A stretch of DNA of 64,000 nucleotides from Capsicum annuum. Taxonomy: Eukaryota > Streptophyta > Magnoliopsida > Solanales > Solanaceae. Where the stretch lies: NCBI RefSeq assembly GCF_002878395.1, contig NC_061116.1, positions 126,642,433-126,706,432 of the forward strand, given 5' to 3'. Of the stretch, positions 34,701 through 46,793 are shown in pieces. Numbering within the stretch: the stretch's first letter is position 1; every line of letters begins with the position of its first letter. The position numbers were made by a program, and so were the translations under genes. The notes under the pieces were generated by a model. It was not told the DNA's origin. It did not search any database and saw nothing but the letters and a program-made list of their open reading frames with translations.

Positions 34701-37538
34701 AGGTTTATATATCATAGTTATGACCGTTCAAGAGTTTGATAATCAGGCAGACCTTATTGTGTTAGATATGATGGATTTTGATGTGATTCTAGACATGGAC
34801 TGTTTATCCCTTATCATGCCGTCTTGGATTACTTTGCCAATACCATTACCTTAGCCATGCTTGGCATACCCATGATTGTGTTGCAGGGTTCTTTTAGACA
34901 CATATCGATGGGGATTATTTCTTATGTATGGATGAGGGGACTGGCGTCGCGGGGTTGCGAGTCTTATCTTTCTTAGTATAGAAAGTCCCTTGCTTGAGTT
35001 TGTTCCTATTATTCTTGAGTTTTCTAATGTATTCCTTACCGACTTACCTAGCCTTCTGCTTGAGCATAATATCAAGTTTACTATTGATCTTGAGCCGAGA
35101 AACCATCCTATTTCTATGGCACCTTACCACATTACTTCTACCAATCTTAAGAAGCTAAAGTATGTTTAAGATCTTTTGGGTAAAGATTTTAATAGGTCGA
35201 GTGTATCGCCTTAGGGTGCTCTTGTATTGTTTGTGAAGAAAAAAATGGTTCTATGCATATATGTATCGACTACAAGCAACTGAACAAGGTGACAGTGAAG
35301 AAATAATTATCCTATGCCTTATATTGATGATTTTCTTAACCATCTTTAGGGAGTGATAATGTTCCCTAAGATTGAGTTGAAATATAATTACCATCAGTTT
35401 AGGATTTGATCTTAGGACATCCGTAAGACATCCTTTAGGACTTACTATAGCCATTAAGAGTTTCTAGTGATGCTTTTTGGGTTGTCCAATGCCCCAACAA
35501 CATTTATGAATTTGTTGAACTGTATTTTCATGCCTTATTTAGACTCTTTGTTGATTATGTTCATTGATGATATCCTTGTTTACCCGAGGAGTAGAAAGGA
35601 GCATGAGCAATATTTGAGGATTGTGATCCAGATTTTAAGAGATCACATGCTTCTTGCTAAATTCTCAAAGTATGAGTGATGGTTAGAGTCTATGACATTC
35701 CTAGGGAATTGGTGTCTAAGGATGGGATTATGGTGGATTCAACAAAGATTGAGGCTATTCTTGATTGAGCTAGACCTACATCTTCGATCAGGGTTCATAA
35801 TTTTATTAGTTTGGAAAGATACTATAAGTGATTCATCGAGGTTGTTGCTACTACTGTAGCACATATGACCAGATTGACTAGAAAAGAGGTTCAATTTCAG
35901 GGGTCTAAGAAGCCTGAGTCAAGATTTTTGAAGATCAATGACTTGCTCTCTTATCTTGACTCTTCAAGTTGAAGGTAAGGAGTTTATGGTTTATTATGAT
36001 GCTTCTGGTATTGGTATGAGTTGTGTTTTAACTTAGCAGAGCTGAGTTATTACTTATGCATGAGGTAGCTAAAGGTACACAAGCGCAACTACCCCACCCA
36101 TGATTTGGAGTTGGCGGTAATAGTTTTTGTGCTAAAGCTTTGGAAGGATATTTGTATGGTGTTCACTACAAGATCTATACTGACCATAGTAGTCTTAGTA
36201 CATTATTACCCAATGGGATCTTAATTCGAGATAGCTAGGTGGATTGAGTTGCTGGACGACTATGATATCTCTATTCTATACCATCCGAGCAAGGCGAATG
36301 TGGTAGCAGAGCTTTGAGCCGGAAGGCGATGAGTATGGGTAAGTTGATCTTGTTTTCTATTTTTATCGGCCGTTGGCTTGGGACATTCAGACCTTAGCCA
36401 ACTTGATGGTTTGACTTGATATTTCAGACTTCAAGAGGATCCTTGCTAGTGTTGAGGCCAGGTTTACCTTTTTTGAGCAGATTTAGAGTTACCAGTTTAA
36501 ATATAGTAGACTTTGTTGCATCCGTGATTAGGTTTTATGAGGTGAGTCCATTTGGGATACCTTGGATTTTGATGGTATTCTAATATCTGATGGTTATATT
36601 TATGTTTTGAGGGTCAGAGATTTGATTCAGTTGATTTTGTGGAAGGCCCATAGCTTCAGATATTCTATTCACCTTGGGACAACTAAGATGTATAAAGATT
36701 TGAAGCAGTATTACTGGTGGAGTGGAAATAAAAAGGATATAGCAAATTTGTAGCTCATTACCTATGTTGTCATCAGGTGAAAGCCAAGCATCAGAGGCCT
36801 AGTGGCCTGTTTTAGAGACTACCCATTCTTGAGTGGATTTATGAGAGAATTACTATAGAGTTCGTAAGCAGTTTACCTAGAACTTCTCATGGTTTTGATG
36901 GCATTTGGTTTATTATAGATCGATTGAGCAAATCGGTCTATTTTCTCCCTATTCATACATCTTTCAATGCCAAGAGGTTCACCTGTATCTATGTTCGTGA
37001 GATAGTCCACCTATATAGAATACCCATGTCTATTATTTTGGATAGAGGATCAATGCACCTTTAGATTTTGGAGGACTTTTTAGGAGGATTTGGGGTACTT
37101 AGGTTAATATTAGCACCACTTTTCACCCTCAAATCAATGAGAAGTCGGAGTGAACTATTTAGGTTTTAGAGGATATGCTCCATGCGTGTTTCATAAACTT
37201 TGGTGGTCAGTGTAAGTAAGACTTGGCCTTAGAGGAGTTCGCTTATAATAATAACTACCATTCGAGTATTTAGATGATACCAATTAAGGCGTTATATGAT
37301 AGGCGTTGTTGTTCTTCTATAAGTTGGTTTTACACTTTTAAGATTTGTCCCTGTGGTACTGACTTACTTCGTGAGTCATTGGATAGCGTCCGGGTGATTC
37401 AGGATAGCTGAGGGTAGCTCAAAGTTAGTAGAAGAGTTATGCTGATTGTAGACTTCGCGCTTTAAAATTTGGAGTTAGTGATTGGGTTTTTCTTCGAATA
37501 TCGCCCATGATAGGCATGGCATAGTTCGGGAGGAGGGG
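34700..37538 (+). pseudogene. pol remnant (protease, RT, RNase H, integrase), 5' part
   Basis: In order: a protease-like VLDMMDFDVILDMD near 34757-34800; a reverse transcriptase with [14 protein letters not shown] and FIDDILVY (35467-35679, active-site DD kept); RNase H with YYDASGIGMSCVL near 35990 and HDLELAVIVF near 36100; the integrase zinc region with HSFRYSIHLGTTKMYKDLKQYYWW (36640-36720); and an integrase core with IDRLSK near 36920. The frame breaks repeatedly. It stops at 37538, inside FGRRG, where a solo LTR is inserted, and resumes at 41479. Confidence 0.85.
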
Positions 37539-40500
37539 TGTAATGACCCTTTAAGTTATTTTCCATATTTCCACTTATTTGCATTGTTAGAGCTTCTCTA
37601 TTGCTTCCCCAAGTCATTTATGACTTGCTAAAACTGACAATTTGATTATCGGGCAGTTCGTCTAGTATTTGGAGTCATTTCCCTCTTTTAAAGTCCTCGC
37701 TAGTTCCAAATGGTCACCAAGCAAAAACTTCATTCAAATGACCCTGAATGCAAGTTGAAACTTCAGTTAAATGACCTCAAATGCAAATTCTGACTGTTCT
37801 AGCAACTCTAAAATATCGATTTTAGGCTAGGTGGACTCTTGGTTCAGGTCCTGAGGCACCCGGGATCATTTCAACCTATTGATTGGAAAGTTAAGAAATT
37901 GGAAATTGGGTGTGGGACCCACATTTCATCTAAATGACTTTGGATGGAAATTTTGACTATGCTATTGAGTTCGAAACATTAAGTTTGGTGTGGTTACATA
38001 GTTCATTAACATATAGGATTCTGGATGAATCCCGAGGTCTTGGCGGAGACTTGGAAACTCAGTTGTGATTGGGTGCACCTACGATTGTTAGCCATGGACC
38101 GCGATCGCAGTCTGGCAGCACCAACAAGTTTCGTGATTGCGACACTTTAAGTCATGAACGTGACTCTTGGGGAAGAATAACAAAACCATAATCATGGTAG
38201 GGTAATGTCGTGTCACGACCTGAGGCTACCCCCTAGTTGCAAAAATAATGCTTACGGTCACAAGTGACCACAAACTAACCCATGGACTGGTACCTGCCGT
38301 GAGTACTGAGTAAAATTTATAATAAGAGACATATGCAGAAAAATAACTGATAATGCCATAAGGTTTTCAATACTTAAAATACAACTGAATAATCAATCTG
38401 AACGTCTAAAGACATACTGAAAAAATTGATAGATAACTGATAAACTGACTAACTGTCTGAAAAACCACTAACTGACCGACTGTGGAGTTGATAGGACAAG
38501 TCCCCAACTAACTCCGACTAACTGAATAATACTAAACTAATAAATAACTAAAATATATCATCATGTCCCCGAAAGATGAGGATTCACCACTACTTCTGCT
38601 GAGTCATGCTGGGATGTCTAACTATGGTCGGGGAACTAAGCGTTCGAACCTATGATATAAGACATTATAGCATGAAGATAGTATGCGGTCAGTACTTTGA
38701 ATGTACTGGTATATGAGATGAGGTTAGGCTGAAATGCATAGGTTCATGTGCATGAAATAACAACTAACTGAACAACATAAGATAACTGATGCATAAATAT
38801 GTGAAAGCTGTAAAATCTGAGAATGCATGACCAAGCATAAACATGATACTGAAATAGTCTGTAAACTGAAATACTAAAATATAGTAATTGAATAACTTAT
38901 GAACTGTATGCTATGGTCAAGCAAACCTGAACTGAACTCTGTACTGAATATTAAACTGAAATGGTGGGAGGTATCATTTAACCAACTTGCCCTAATTTGA
39001 GTTAAATAGGGTCTAAACTGTAACCCCAGTTGGAAGTGTGTTAGTACCATCCCATAGGTACCAACAATGGCTATATGGATCCGCTGAGTCGCCCTCATCT
39101 GGCAGTTGCTCTAATGAGATATGTGTTACCCTTAACTGGTAGGTAAACACTTTATCAACCCTCAACTGGTAGGTTTACATCTCTTACCTACACTGGCTAT
39201 GTAGTTCTGGAACTAAGTGACTGCTACTAAAAGTCACACTCTCTACTGGCAGGTGATCCCCCATCCTTAGGTTTGCTCGGTGCTAAATCCTACTCCCAAC
39301 TGAATGACGCTGACTACTGGACTAAACTGAGCTTAATTGAGTAACAACTGAACGTGATACTAACGAAATGACAAGACTCATGGTTTACTTAAACCATTCT
39401 AAAAATACTGTAACTATGTAAATAACAAAGTTTTGGGTATTTATAACCCCTAACACTGAATGGAATTAACAATATGGACACATGAAAGATTTGAAGAATA
39501 TAATAGGGGATCATAGTTCAAATTTCAATAATTTAGGCATTTCATCAAACACTTAAAATTCATGAACTTAAGCATGAGAATGATTGAAACCCATGGGAAT
39601 AACATAATTATAACACTAAAAACCATAAATTGGGGATTTAACATGGAATTTTCTTCATTCAAGCATGTAAGGGCTATTTTCAATGAAAAATACTTGTAAA
39701 CATCATGTATAATTGAAATTCATAAAAGCTTCATGAAGATAACTCATTGTAAGCATGTAAATTCATGAATCAAAAAATAAAAATAGGTTCTTGGACTTCA
39801 TAGGTGAAAAGGGCTCATGGATGAACATCACACATACCTTTAACTTTTACACTTGGAAGGGAAACACAATCTTGAAGGCTTTCTTAAAAGTTCTTGAATT
39901 GGGAAGCTTGAGTTCTTGGATTTATTGAAGAGAAGACAATTAATTTTGAGATTCTTGGGAGGTAGTTAGGGTTTTTTTAAGAGAAAATTAAAGAAGAATG
40001 GGCAAATTACTCCCAAATTGCTGATATCAGTCGTGTTATGACGACTTGGATTGATGGGAAAAGAAGCTTCTACCCCTCAGATATTTAAATTTCCAAATGA
40101 AACGTGAATTAAGGAGGTACCGCAATGCGATATATGTGCCAAAGGAAATGTCACTGCGATGCGGCCCTATCACGGTGACTTGCTAGATTCGTAATCCAAA
40201 TGTGACCCAAACCTTGTCCAAAAATTTTGAAACTCGCCCGAGACATATTTCTTACATCCTTGAACATGAATTAACTTAAAAACTAACATCTCGGGGTCGA
40301 AAAGATCAAAATAAAAATCTTCGAAGTTTAGGAGTCTTTAAAATGACTAAGTCCCCAATACTTAGTGAAAATTTCAAGCCTTAAGCCCCTTAAGCATGCA
40401 ACTAAGAGTTGAATTGAGCTAGGATATTACGGGGTATTATAATATCTCCCCCTTGGAAACATTCATCCTCGAATGAGACTGGTTTGACTAAGAGTACTGT

Positions 40501-41478
40501 AATGAGGTAACTGAGCTTATGTACTGAGCATGCACAACTTGGAACATGATTGCATAATTGATTCTAAAACATGATACATGACTAATGTTGCATGATATGA
40601 GTGGAATCTAATGGTATATTGAAAATTTGTACATGATGATCGTGGGTTATGCTATCTTGTGTTTACCTTCCAGGCTTCTACGGGCTTGCAATGGATTATT
40701 TATTTTTTCACACTAATTGTCATATATGAGCCAATTTTGTAGTTATGGTTGCATGTGTTTATGCTTTATGTTATGTTATGCTATTATTCCAGTTTATTTA
40801 CTTATTTTGCACTAATTGGCGTATGTGAGCCAATTTTGTAGTTTTGGTTGCATGTGTTTATGCTTTACATTATGTTATGCTATTATTCAAGTTTATTTAC
40901 TTATTTATACACAGTGATGTTGGAGTTACTTCAAGTTTGTCTGTTCCTTGACTTAGTCATGTTATCTTGCATTTTATCATACTTATCCACTTTTTTTAGC
41001 TTAGTCGGCCAATGATGCCTACTGAGTACCTATGTTTTTGGTACTCATTCTATATTTTTGTACCTTTTTAGTGCAAATTCGAGTACTAGTTGAACCATTG
41101 ATCAACGTTCATGCTGTGTTGATATCTAGAGGTAGGGTAAGCTCTTAGAGTCGGAATCACCTATTTCCCTCTATCTTTTTATGTTTAGTCTTTAGTTTCA
41201 AGACTGATTATATTGACTATTCTTGATACTTGGGTTGTAATGTTATTACTAGTTGCTCTTGTACTAGCTCTACCAGGTTGTGAGATGGTATTTATGTAGT
41301 GACTACCTTTAACTTTTTCTATCGTGTTGCTTATTTATTATGTTAGATTACCTATTTGGACCTTTTGGGATAATTCTCACCATGTCAACCTATTGCCTTT
41401 AGCTTGGAGTTATGATTCGGCTTACCTACTACTGGGATTCGGTAGGTGCCATCATGACTAGTAAATTGGGTCATGACA
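37539..41478 (+). mobile_element. Solo LTR inserted into the Gypsy pol gene
   Basis: It begins TGTAATGACCC and ends GGGTCATGACA, a related Tekay/Del-like LTR. The imperfect 5 bp duplication AGGGG (37534-37538) / ATGGG (41479-41483) flanks it, and pol sequence continues across it (FGRRG then GKLSPTYIGPFE). It is itself split by a reverse-oriented LTR beginning at 38211. The host LTR resumes somewhere in about 40600-40680. Confidence 0.85.
38211..40441 (-). mobile_element. Reverse-oriented LTR nested in the solo LTR
   Basis: On the minus strand it starts TATAATACCCCGTAATATCC (ending at 40441) and finishes GGTCGTGACA (38211). Just outside it, 40442-40475 on the minus strand reads ATTCGAGGATGAATG then CCAAGGGGGAGATAT, a polypurine tract and the end of a Gypsy internal region, so this is a 3' LTR plus a scrap of its element. 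The same LTR family occurs at 52832-55555 and 61880-64000. Confidence 0.75.
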
Positions 41479-41879
41479 ATGGGCAAGCTTAGCCCCACGT
41501 ATATTGGTCCATTTGAGATACTTCAGATAGTCGGAGAGGTAGCTTATAAGTTATCCTTCCCCTAGGCTTTAATCCATTCACCTAATTTTCCATCTTATGA
41601 TGTATCTAATAAGTCTCATATGCTTTGGAGAGACTCAATTCAGTTAGATGAGAGGTTGACCTTTTTGGAGCAGTCAGGTTATATATTGGCCAGAGATATT
41701 AGGCGGTTGTGCTCAATAGAGATTCCACTGGAAAAGATTTAGTGGAGACATCATATAATTGAGAGGCAACTTGGGAGATCAAGAGTGAGATGCGGGTGTA
41801 GTTTCCCCACCTGTTTAAGCCTTTAGGTCCATCTTTATCTTTTACTTTTGTGAACGAAAGTCCTTTTAGTTGTGGATAT
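41479..41879 (+). pseudogene. pol remnant, 3' part (integrase C-terminus)
   Basis: It continues from 37538 with GKLSPTYIGPFEIL, VGEVAYKLSFP and, in another frame, SHMLWRDSIQLDERLTFLEQSGYILARDIRRL, then WRHHIIER. This is the C-terminal integrase and chromodomain-like region of Tekay/Del pol. A degraded polypurine area precedes the 3' LTR. Confidence 0.8.
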
Positions 41880-44800
41880 TATAATGACCCTTTAGGTCAT
41901 TTTCAGAACTTCTGCACTATTTTGACATGTAGAGCTCTCCCATAGCTGCCTCGAGTTGTTTATGACTTGTTGGATCCGATAGTTAGTTACTGGAAAGTTC
42001 ATTTGGTTTTAAGAGCCAATTCCCTATTTTAAAGGTTTTGCTGTTTAAAGTTGGGTATCAGATGATGTTAGGCTAAAATTATATGTTTTTAGTCATTATG
42101 TACCTCTTATTTAGTATTTTTATTTAGCCTTTTGGGCATTAATTTCATGGATTTTTCCTACTATTATATTTTAATATATAGATTAAAATAGTGTGAAGAT
42201 GAAATGATTTATAGCTAAAACACATTAAGGATGAAAGATTACAGAAGAAAATATAGCAGGCACTTAATGGATTAAATTTATTATTATAATAAAAACTGAC
42301 CCTAAATGAATTTTAAATCTCTACGATTCCAGTAGACACCCGCGATGGGAGCGTGGTACGAACAAGGATTGCTCCATATTTAATTTTTTTCAATTCATTT
42401 TGGACTCAGTTATTTTATTTGTGGCTTTTTTTTACACCTATGCATATTTCATCAAATAAGTTTCTACATAACTGTTGACCTAGAGAGATCTAGGAGCCGC
42501 CATGGAGGCCGGGGAATATTGGTTACATCTTTTCTTCTCCTTATTTATTTTATTTATATTTTTCTTTGGATGATTTTTTGTAATTTCTCCATGTCTATGT
42601 GGATTTAAACTTCACTTTCTAGGATAAGCTAATTAAATGATTGTTCTCTTGATTTTATTTATTTGATTATCATTATAGTTGTTCTTATATTCTTGCTTTT
42701 ACTATTTTAAATATTCGCGACTTTTAAAATAAATCATTGAGCACAACATGAACTGACTAAGGGAACAAAGGGTTAGAAAAAAGAATATATGGAGTAAGAT
42801 CTCTTTTTTAGTAGAATAAGAAATTGATTTGAGGCTAGGATAGGAATATACCTAGATCACCTTACTTGGTTACAAAATGGAAAGATAAATAAATACGTTT
42901 GAATTAGCTTCTCACATCCTCGCTCAGTAATGTAGTTGTGAGATTAGTTTGAATAGACGATTAGAGGATGACCATTACCGAATTATAAAGTCAACCCTGT
43001 AAATCAACAACTAGATAATTGAATAAGTTGTTGAAATTGATAATCAACATAATTGTTAGCAAAATCATAACCCTAGATCGATTTATCCATTGATTGTGTA
43101 AAAATCTGCTCTTTTCTTGGTTAATTGTTCATCAATTATTTTCTATTATTATTATTATTATTATTATTTTTAGTTTGGTTGTTTCATAAATATATCTTTT
43201 GGAATTTACTTCGAGAAGAAATAATAAGGACTAGTTGATTCAAAAAAATAGTTAATCAACAAGTCCTTGTAGGTACGATATCTAGACACTTAATCGTATA
43301 TTATTTGTATGATTGCATACACTTCCGTGTGCATTTGGATGCAACAAGGACCCAAACTATAGGTAAATGGCCTCGTATTCCAATTCTTACAATTATGTTA
43401 TCCTGAGGGATCCTTGGTTCTGTTCCCGAGGCTTTTGGATTCATTTTGGGCTATTGAGTAGAAATTGATTTAAATGGCCCTTTAGGGTGTGAGACCCATT
43501 GTTGATTGAAATGACCTTGGATGTAAATTTTGATGGTGTCATTGAGATAGGAAAGGTAGAATTTGGTGTGATAGTATAGTTTGTTTGCGTTCACGAGATT
43601 TAGAATGAATTCCGAGGGTCTAACTAGAACATGGCAACTTTTGTTAAGTTGCTGGTGTAGGCATCAGCTGGTTCGACTACTTAAGCGGATTTTTGGTCAC
43701 TAAAGCTGACAATGAACCGCTTTAGAAAAATCCCAGGCTCTACCTTGTTGCTAAGACGACCCTATTACCATTTTCTTAGTCTTTTAAGTGACGATTTACC
43801 GCTTTAACAGTAGGGTTCATGTGTGGATGAAAGGCTTTAACGGTACCTTATAACTTTAGGGATGATGCTTAAACCGTCATTTGACTATTAAATTAGCCAT
43901 CGCTGCAATTTATGGGGATATCTCAATTTTCTCTTACTTTTTACAAGTTCCAACTCCCATAAACCGGAGAAAGCTTAGAATCTCGTGAAGCTTGATCATT
44001 GGGTGTCGGGAGTGAGTTGGAGACCTTGTTGTAGTCTTTTTCCCTTGTTTGTTTTGTATGTTCCCTTTAAGTTCTTGTTTAAAATTCTAATTTTTATTCA
44101 AATCCCTTTTTTTACTTTACTGGTTGATTTAGGATTCATTTGTACTCAGACTTTACCCATTTTTAGGTAAGTGATCCTTGAGCTTAGAGGGATGTTTTGA
44201 CGGTTTCAAAGTTGAGATTCTATAAGTAGGCCCCATATGGGATTTTTATCTTGATTTTAGACTTAGAATATTTATATGCAATATGGATGTTGTTATTCTT
44301 GTGTTGAAGGTTAGATTATTATTTTGATAGTGTGGTATAGTGCAGAGGCTTCTCAAAAGGAAGAACCTCTGATCTAGTGGACTTTGTTAAAGTTTTGGTG
44401 GCATCTAAGTAGGTTAGACTTACTTCTTATTAGCTTTATATTTATTGTAGTATTAGTATAATATGATGCTAGCGATGGGTGGGGTGTTACGACTTGATGG
44501 TTATTTTAGTATTTTAAGGGTCAAAGCTTGCCATTTTCGAGGTGTTTCTTGGAAATTTGACCTTATCACCCCTTTGAACAATCATAATACCTCTTTAGGG
44601 CTAGTTTTGGCTCATCTTATAACTTAGGGTTAAAATTTAAGGCCTTAGTCTATGTTTGGATAGGTTCTTTCCATAGTATGTGTTTTTGGGATTAGTAGCG
44701 GGTCACGCCAGCCCTCCTTAAAGGTCAAGCATTTAGATTAGCCCCTTTTAGACTTAGGAGACCTTCTTGGGATATTTTGGTAAATTCTTGAACCTTCGGG

Positions 44801-45896
44801 TGACTTAGGCCTTCTATCAATTTTCAATTAGTTTAAATTCCTGAACTAGAATATGATTATCCGTAAAGTTCATTTATTAGACTAATTAAGTAAACCTTTA
44901 TACCTTTGTAAACTCTTTGTTAAAATTGGTAATTTGATATTAATGTGGAATCTACAGAAATTGTGGCTTCGGATATTTATTAACATGATTTGATACGTAC
45001 TTACTAGTTTAGATTCGATTCGGACAATTTTGATATATTATGGCATTATTATGATTATATCATTCTTTGGCTTCGGTTTTAGTTTGACATTATGGTTTAA
45101 AGGAAATATCAGATATGGTTTCACCGGTGATTATTATCTAAAGTTATTATTATTGGTCCTTTTTTCCTTATTTGCATGCACCGAGCTTATGGGGCTCGGT
45201 TGGGTTATTTCCTCGCTTTCTTGCACCTTCTGGGCTAATGGAGGTCTTGTTAGGTTATATTTATATTGTGTTTATCTTAATTTATTTATTTTTGCAATCT
45301 TATCGTTTTATCCGAATTAGAGTATTTATTTTAGATTTAGTCTTATCCACGACTTATTTACTTTCTCGCATTTTATCATGCTTTTATTAAGATTTAGCTT
45401 AGTTAGTCAATGATTCCTACTAAATACGCATTATTTTGGTACTCATACTACACTTCTACATCTTTTTGTGATGCAGACCCGAGTATGAGTTACCATCGTT
45501 GATGTTACATCTAGCTTGCTTTTGGGACTCGTGCATAAGGTGAACTTTCAGAGCTGGAGCTGATCTTGTCTCCTTGAACTATTTTTGGATAGTCTTTACT
45601 ATCAAGAATACCTGTAAATTGACACTATTTAATACTTACATTTTAGATTTTGTGGATATTGTACCGACTTTATTAGGACATGGGATACCCCTTTGTATAG
45701 TTTTCTACTTCTCTGCTTTTATTTAGCATCTTGCACTTATGTTTATCTGCTTACAATTCGGTTGTATGATTTTCTTTTGGTATTTCTTATACCTTTCACC
45801 AGTTATCCCATTACTAATGTTTCGAGCTATGGTTTGGCTTACCTACTGGTAGGTTAAAGTAGGTGACATCATGACTTGAGAAACTGTGTTGTGACA
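41880..45896 (+). repeat. 3' LTR of the Gypsy element, interrupted
   Basis: It starts TATAATGACCC and ends TTGTGACA before TCTGG. Its gross length is 4017 bases; removing the insertion at about 42063-43346 leaves about 2733, matching the 2727-base 5' LTR. Confidence 0.88.
42063..43346 (+). mobile_element. Solo LTR, Athila-like, inside the Gypsy 3' LTR
   Basis: It has no counterpart in the 5' LTR: host sequence stops at GGGTATCAG and resumes at GACCCAAACTATAGG. It starts TGATGTTAGGC and ends GGATGCAACA. The AACAAGTCCTTGTAGG and ACACTTCCGTGTG blocks near its end resemble, in reverse, the LTR at 56471-57007 next to an Asp-type primer site. A TTA microsatellite lies at about 43146-43169. A target duplication is not recognisable. 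Confidence 0.65.
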
Positions 45897-45901
45897 TCTG
45901 G

Positions 45902-46793
45902 CTTCTATTTTTCATGTCCTTTTCTATTAGGAAGGATAAAATAATTAAAGGAGAATTCATGAGGCAGTTAACCAGTTACTACGTAACCTTTTTCCCTAAT
46001 TTGTATTGATATTATCTTCAGAATCTTTTTTTTTTTTGGAAAAAGACAAAATTGGTCGGGCCTATTTACATGGACGACCCGTGACCCCCCAAATCTAATA
46101 TCTTCTACTTCACACATAGTGGACAATACCAAAGCTAGTAATACATGAACAACACACCTAATTCATAGGACAAAAAGTTTGTGCAACCTACGAACATCAA
46201 GAGCTTTACGTATAAGGTTTTTCAAGCTACACATAGGAATCCAATCATATGTGCAAAGAATTCACTACTAATATGAGGATACTATACTCGTGATATCCTA
46301 GACATTATTCACTACTCAGTAGTTACTTATCCGATCCCTCATCCTCTTAAAGAGGTGAACTAAGATTCATGTTTAGCTTTATATTCAGAATTACACTTGA
46401 CACCTACATGGTTAGTGTAACAGTTGGCTTGTGTCTACCAAGTTGAATTATTCCTTGTAATCGTCTTCCCCTTCTACTTGAATCTATCTATTTCAAAACT
46501 ACTTTCCTAGACATGCACTGTATTGCCAAATCATTCATGGTTATTACTATAATGGTATGAGACTTCAAGAAATAGTCAAATGTCAAAAGAGTATTTCAAT
46601 GAAAAGTTAATATAACTTTTAGGGTCTCACATAATGCTGAAGCAGGGAATTATTCTTCCATTAACCCATTCGCCGCTAAGCAGAGTGGTATGAAACACGT
46701 GCTACAATGTTCTCACCTTATATTGGTGCATGTATCTCATTATTTTAGTTATTCAACATCATATAGGTTTTGGTCTAGACACTTATAAATATC
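45902..46793. other. Stretch without gene between two Gypsy elements
   Basis: This is the original flank of the first element. I see only a T-rich run near 46026 and no supported reading frame. Confidence 0.4.

Larger units (their letters stand above)
30311..45896 (+). mobile_element. Decayed Ty3/Gypsy (Tekay/Del-like) retrotransposon with nested insertions
   Basis: The 5 bp target duplication TCTGG (30306-30310 and 45897-45901) is exact. The LTRs begin TATAATGACC and end (C/T)(A/G)TGACA. The interior runs PBS, gag, protease, reverse transcriptase, RNase H, integrase, then a C-terminal extension, all on the plus strand. It is interrupted by a solo LTR at 37539-41478, and its 3' LTR carries another LTR insertion at about 42063-43346. 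With both removed the element is roughly 10.4 kb. Many stops and indels show it is long dead. Confidence 0.9.

Noticed and set aside
33041..37538. Individual short frames in the first Gypsy interior as separate genes
   Set aside because: They are pieces of one decayed gag-pol, in the expected domain order.
42058..43351. Target duplication for the Athila-like solo LTR
   Set aside because: Flanks TCAGA and AGGAC do not match; the boundaries rest on comparison of the two Gypsy LTRs only.
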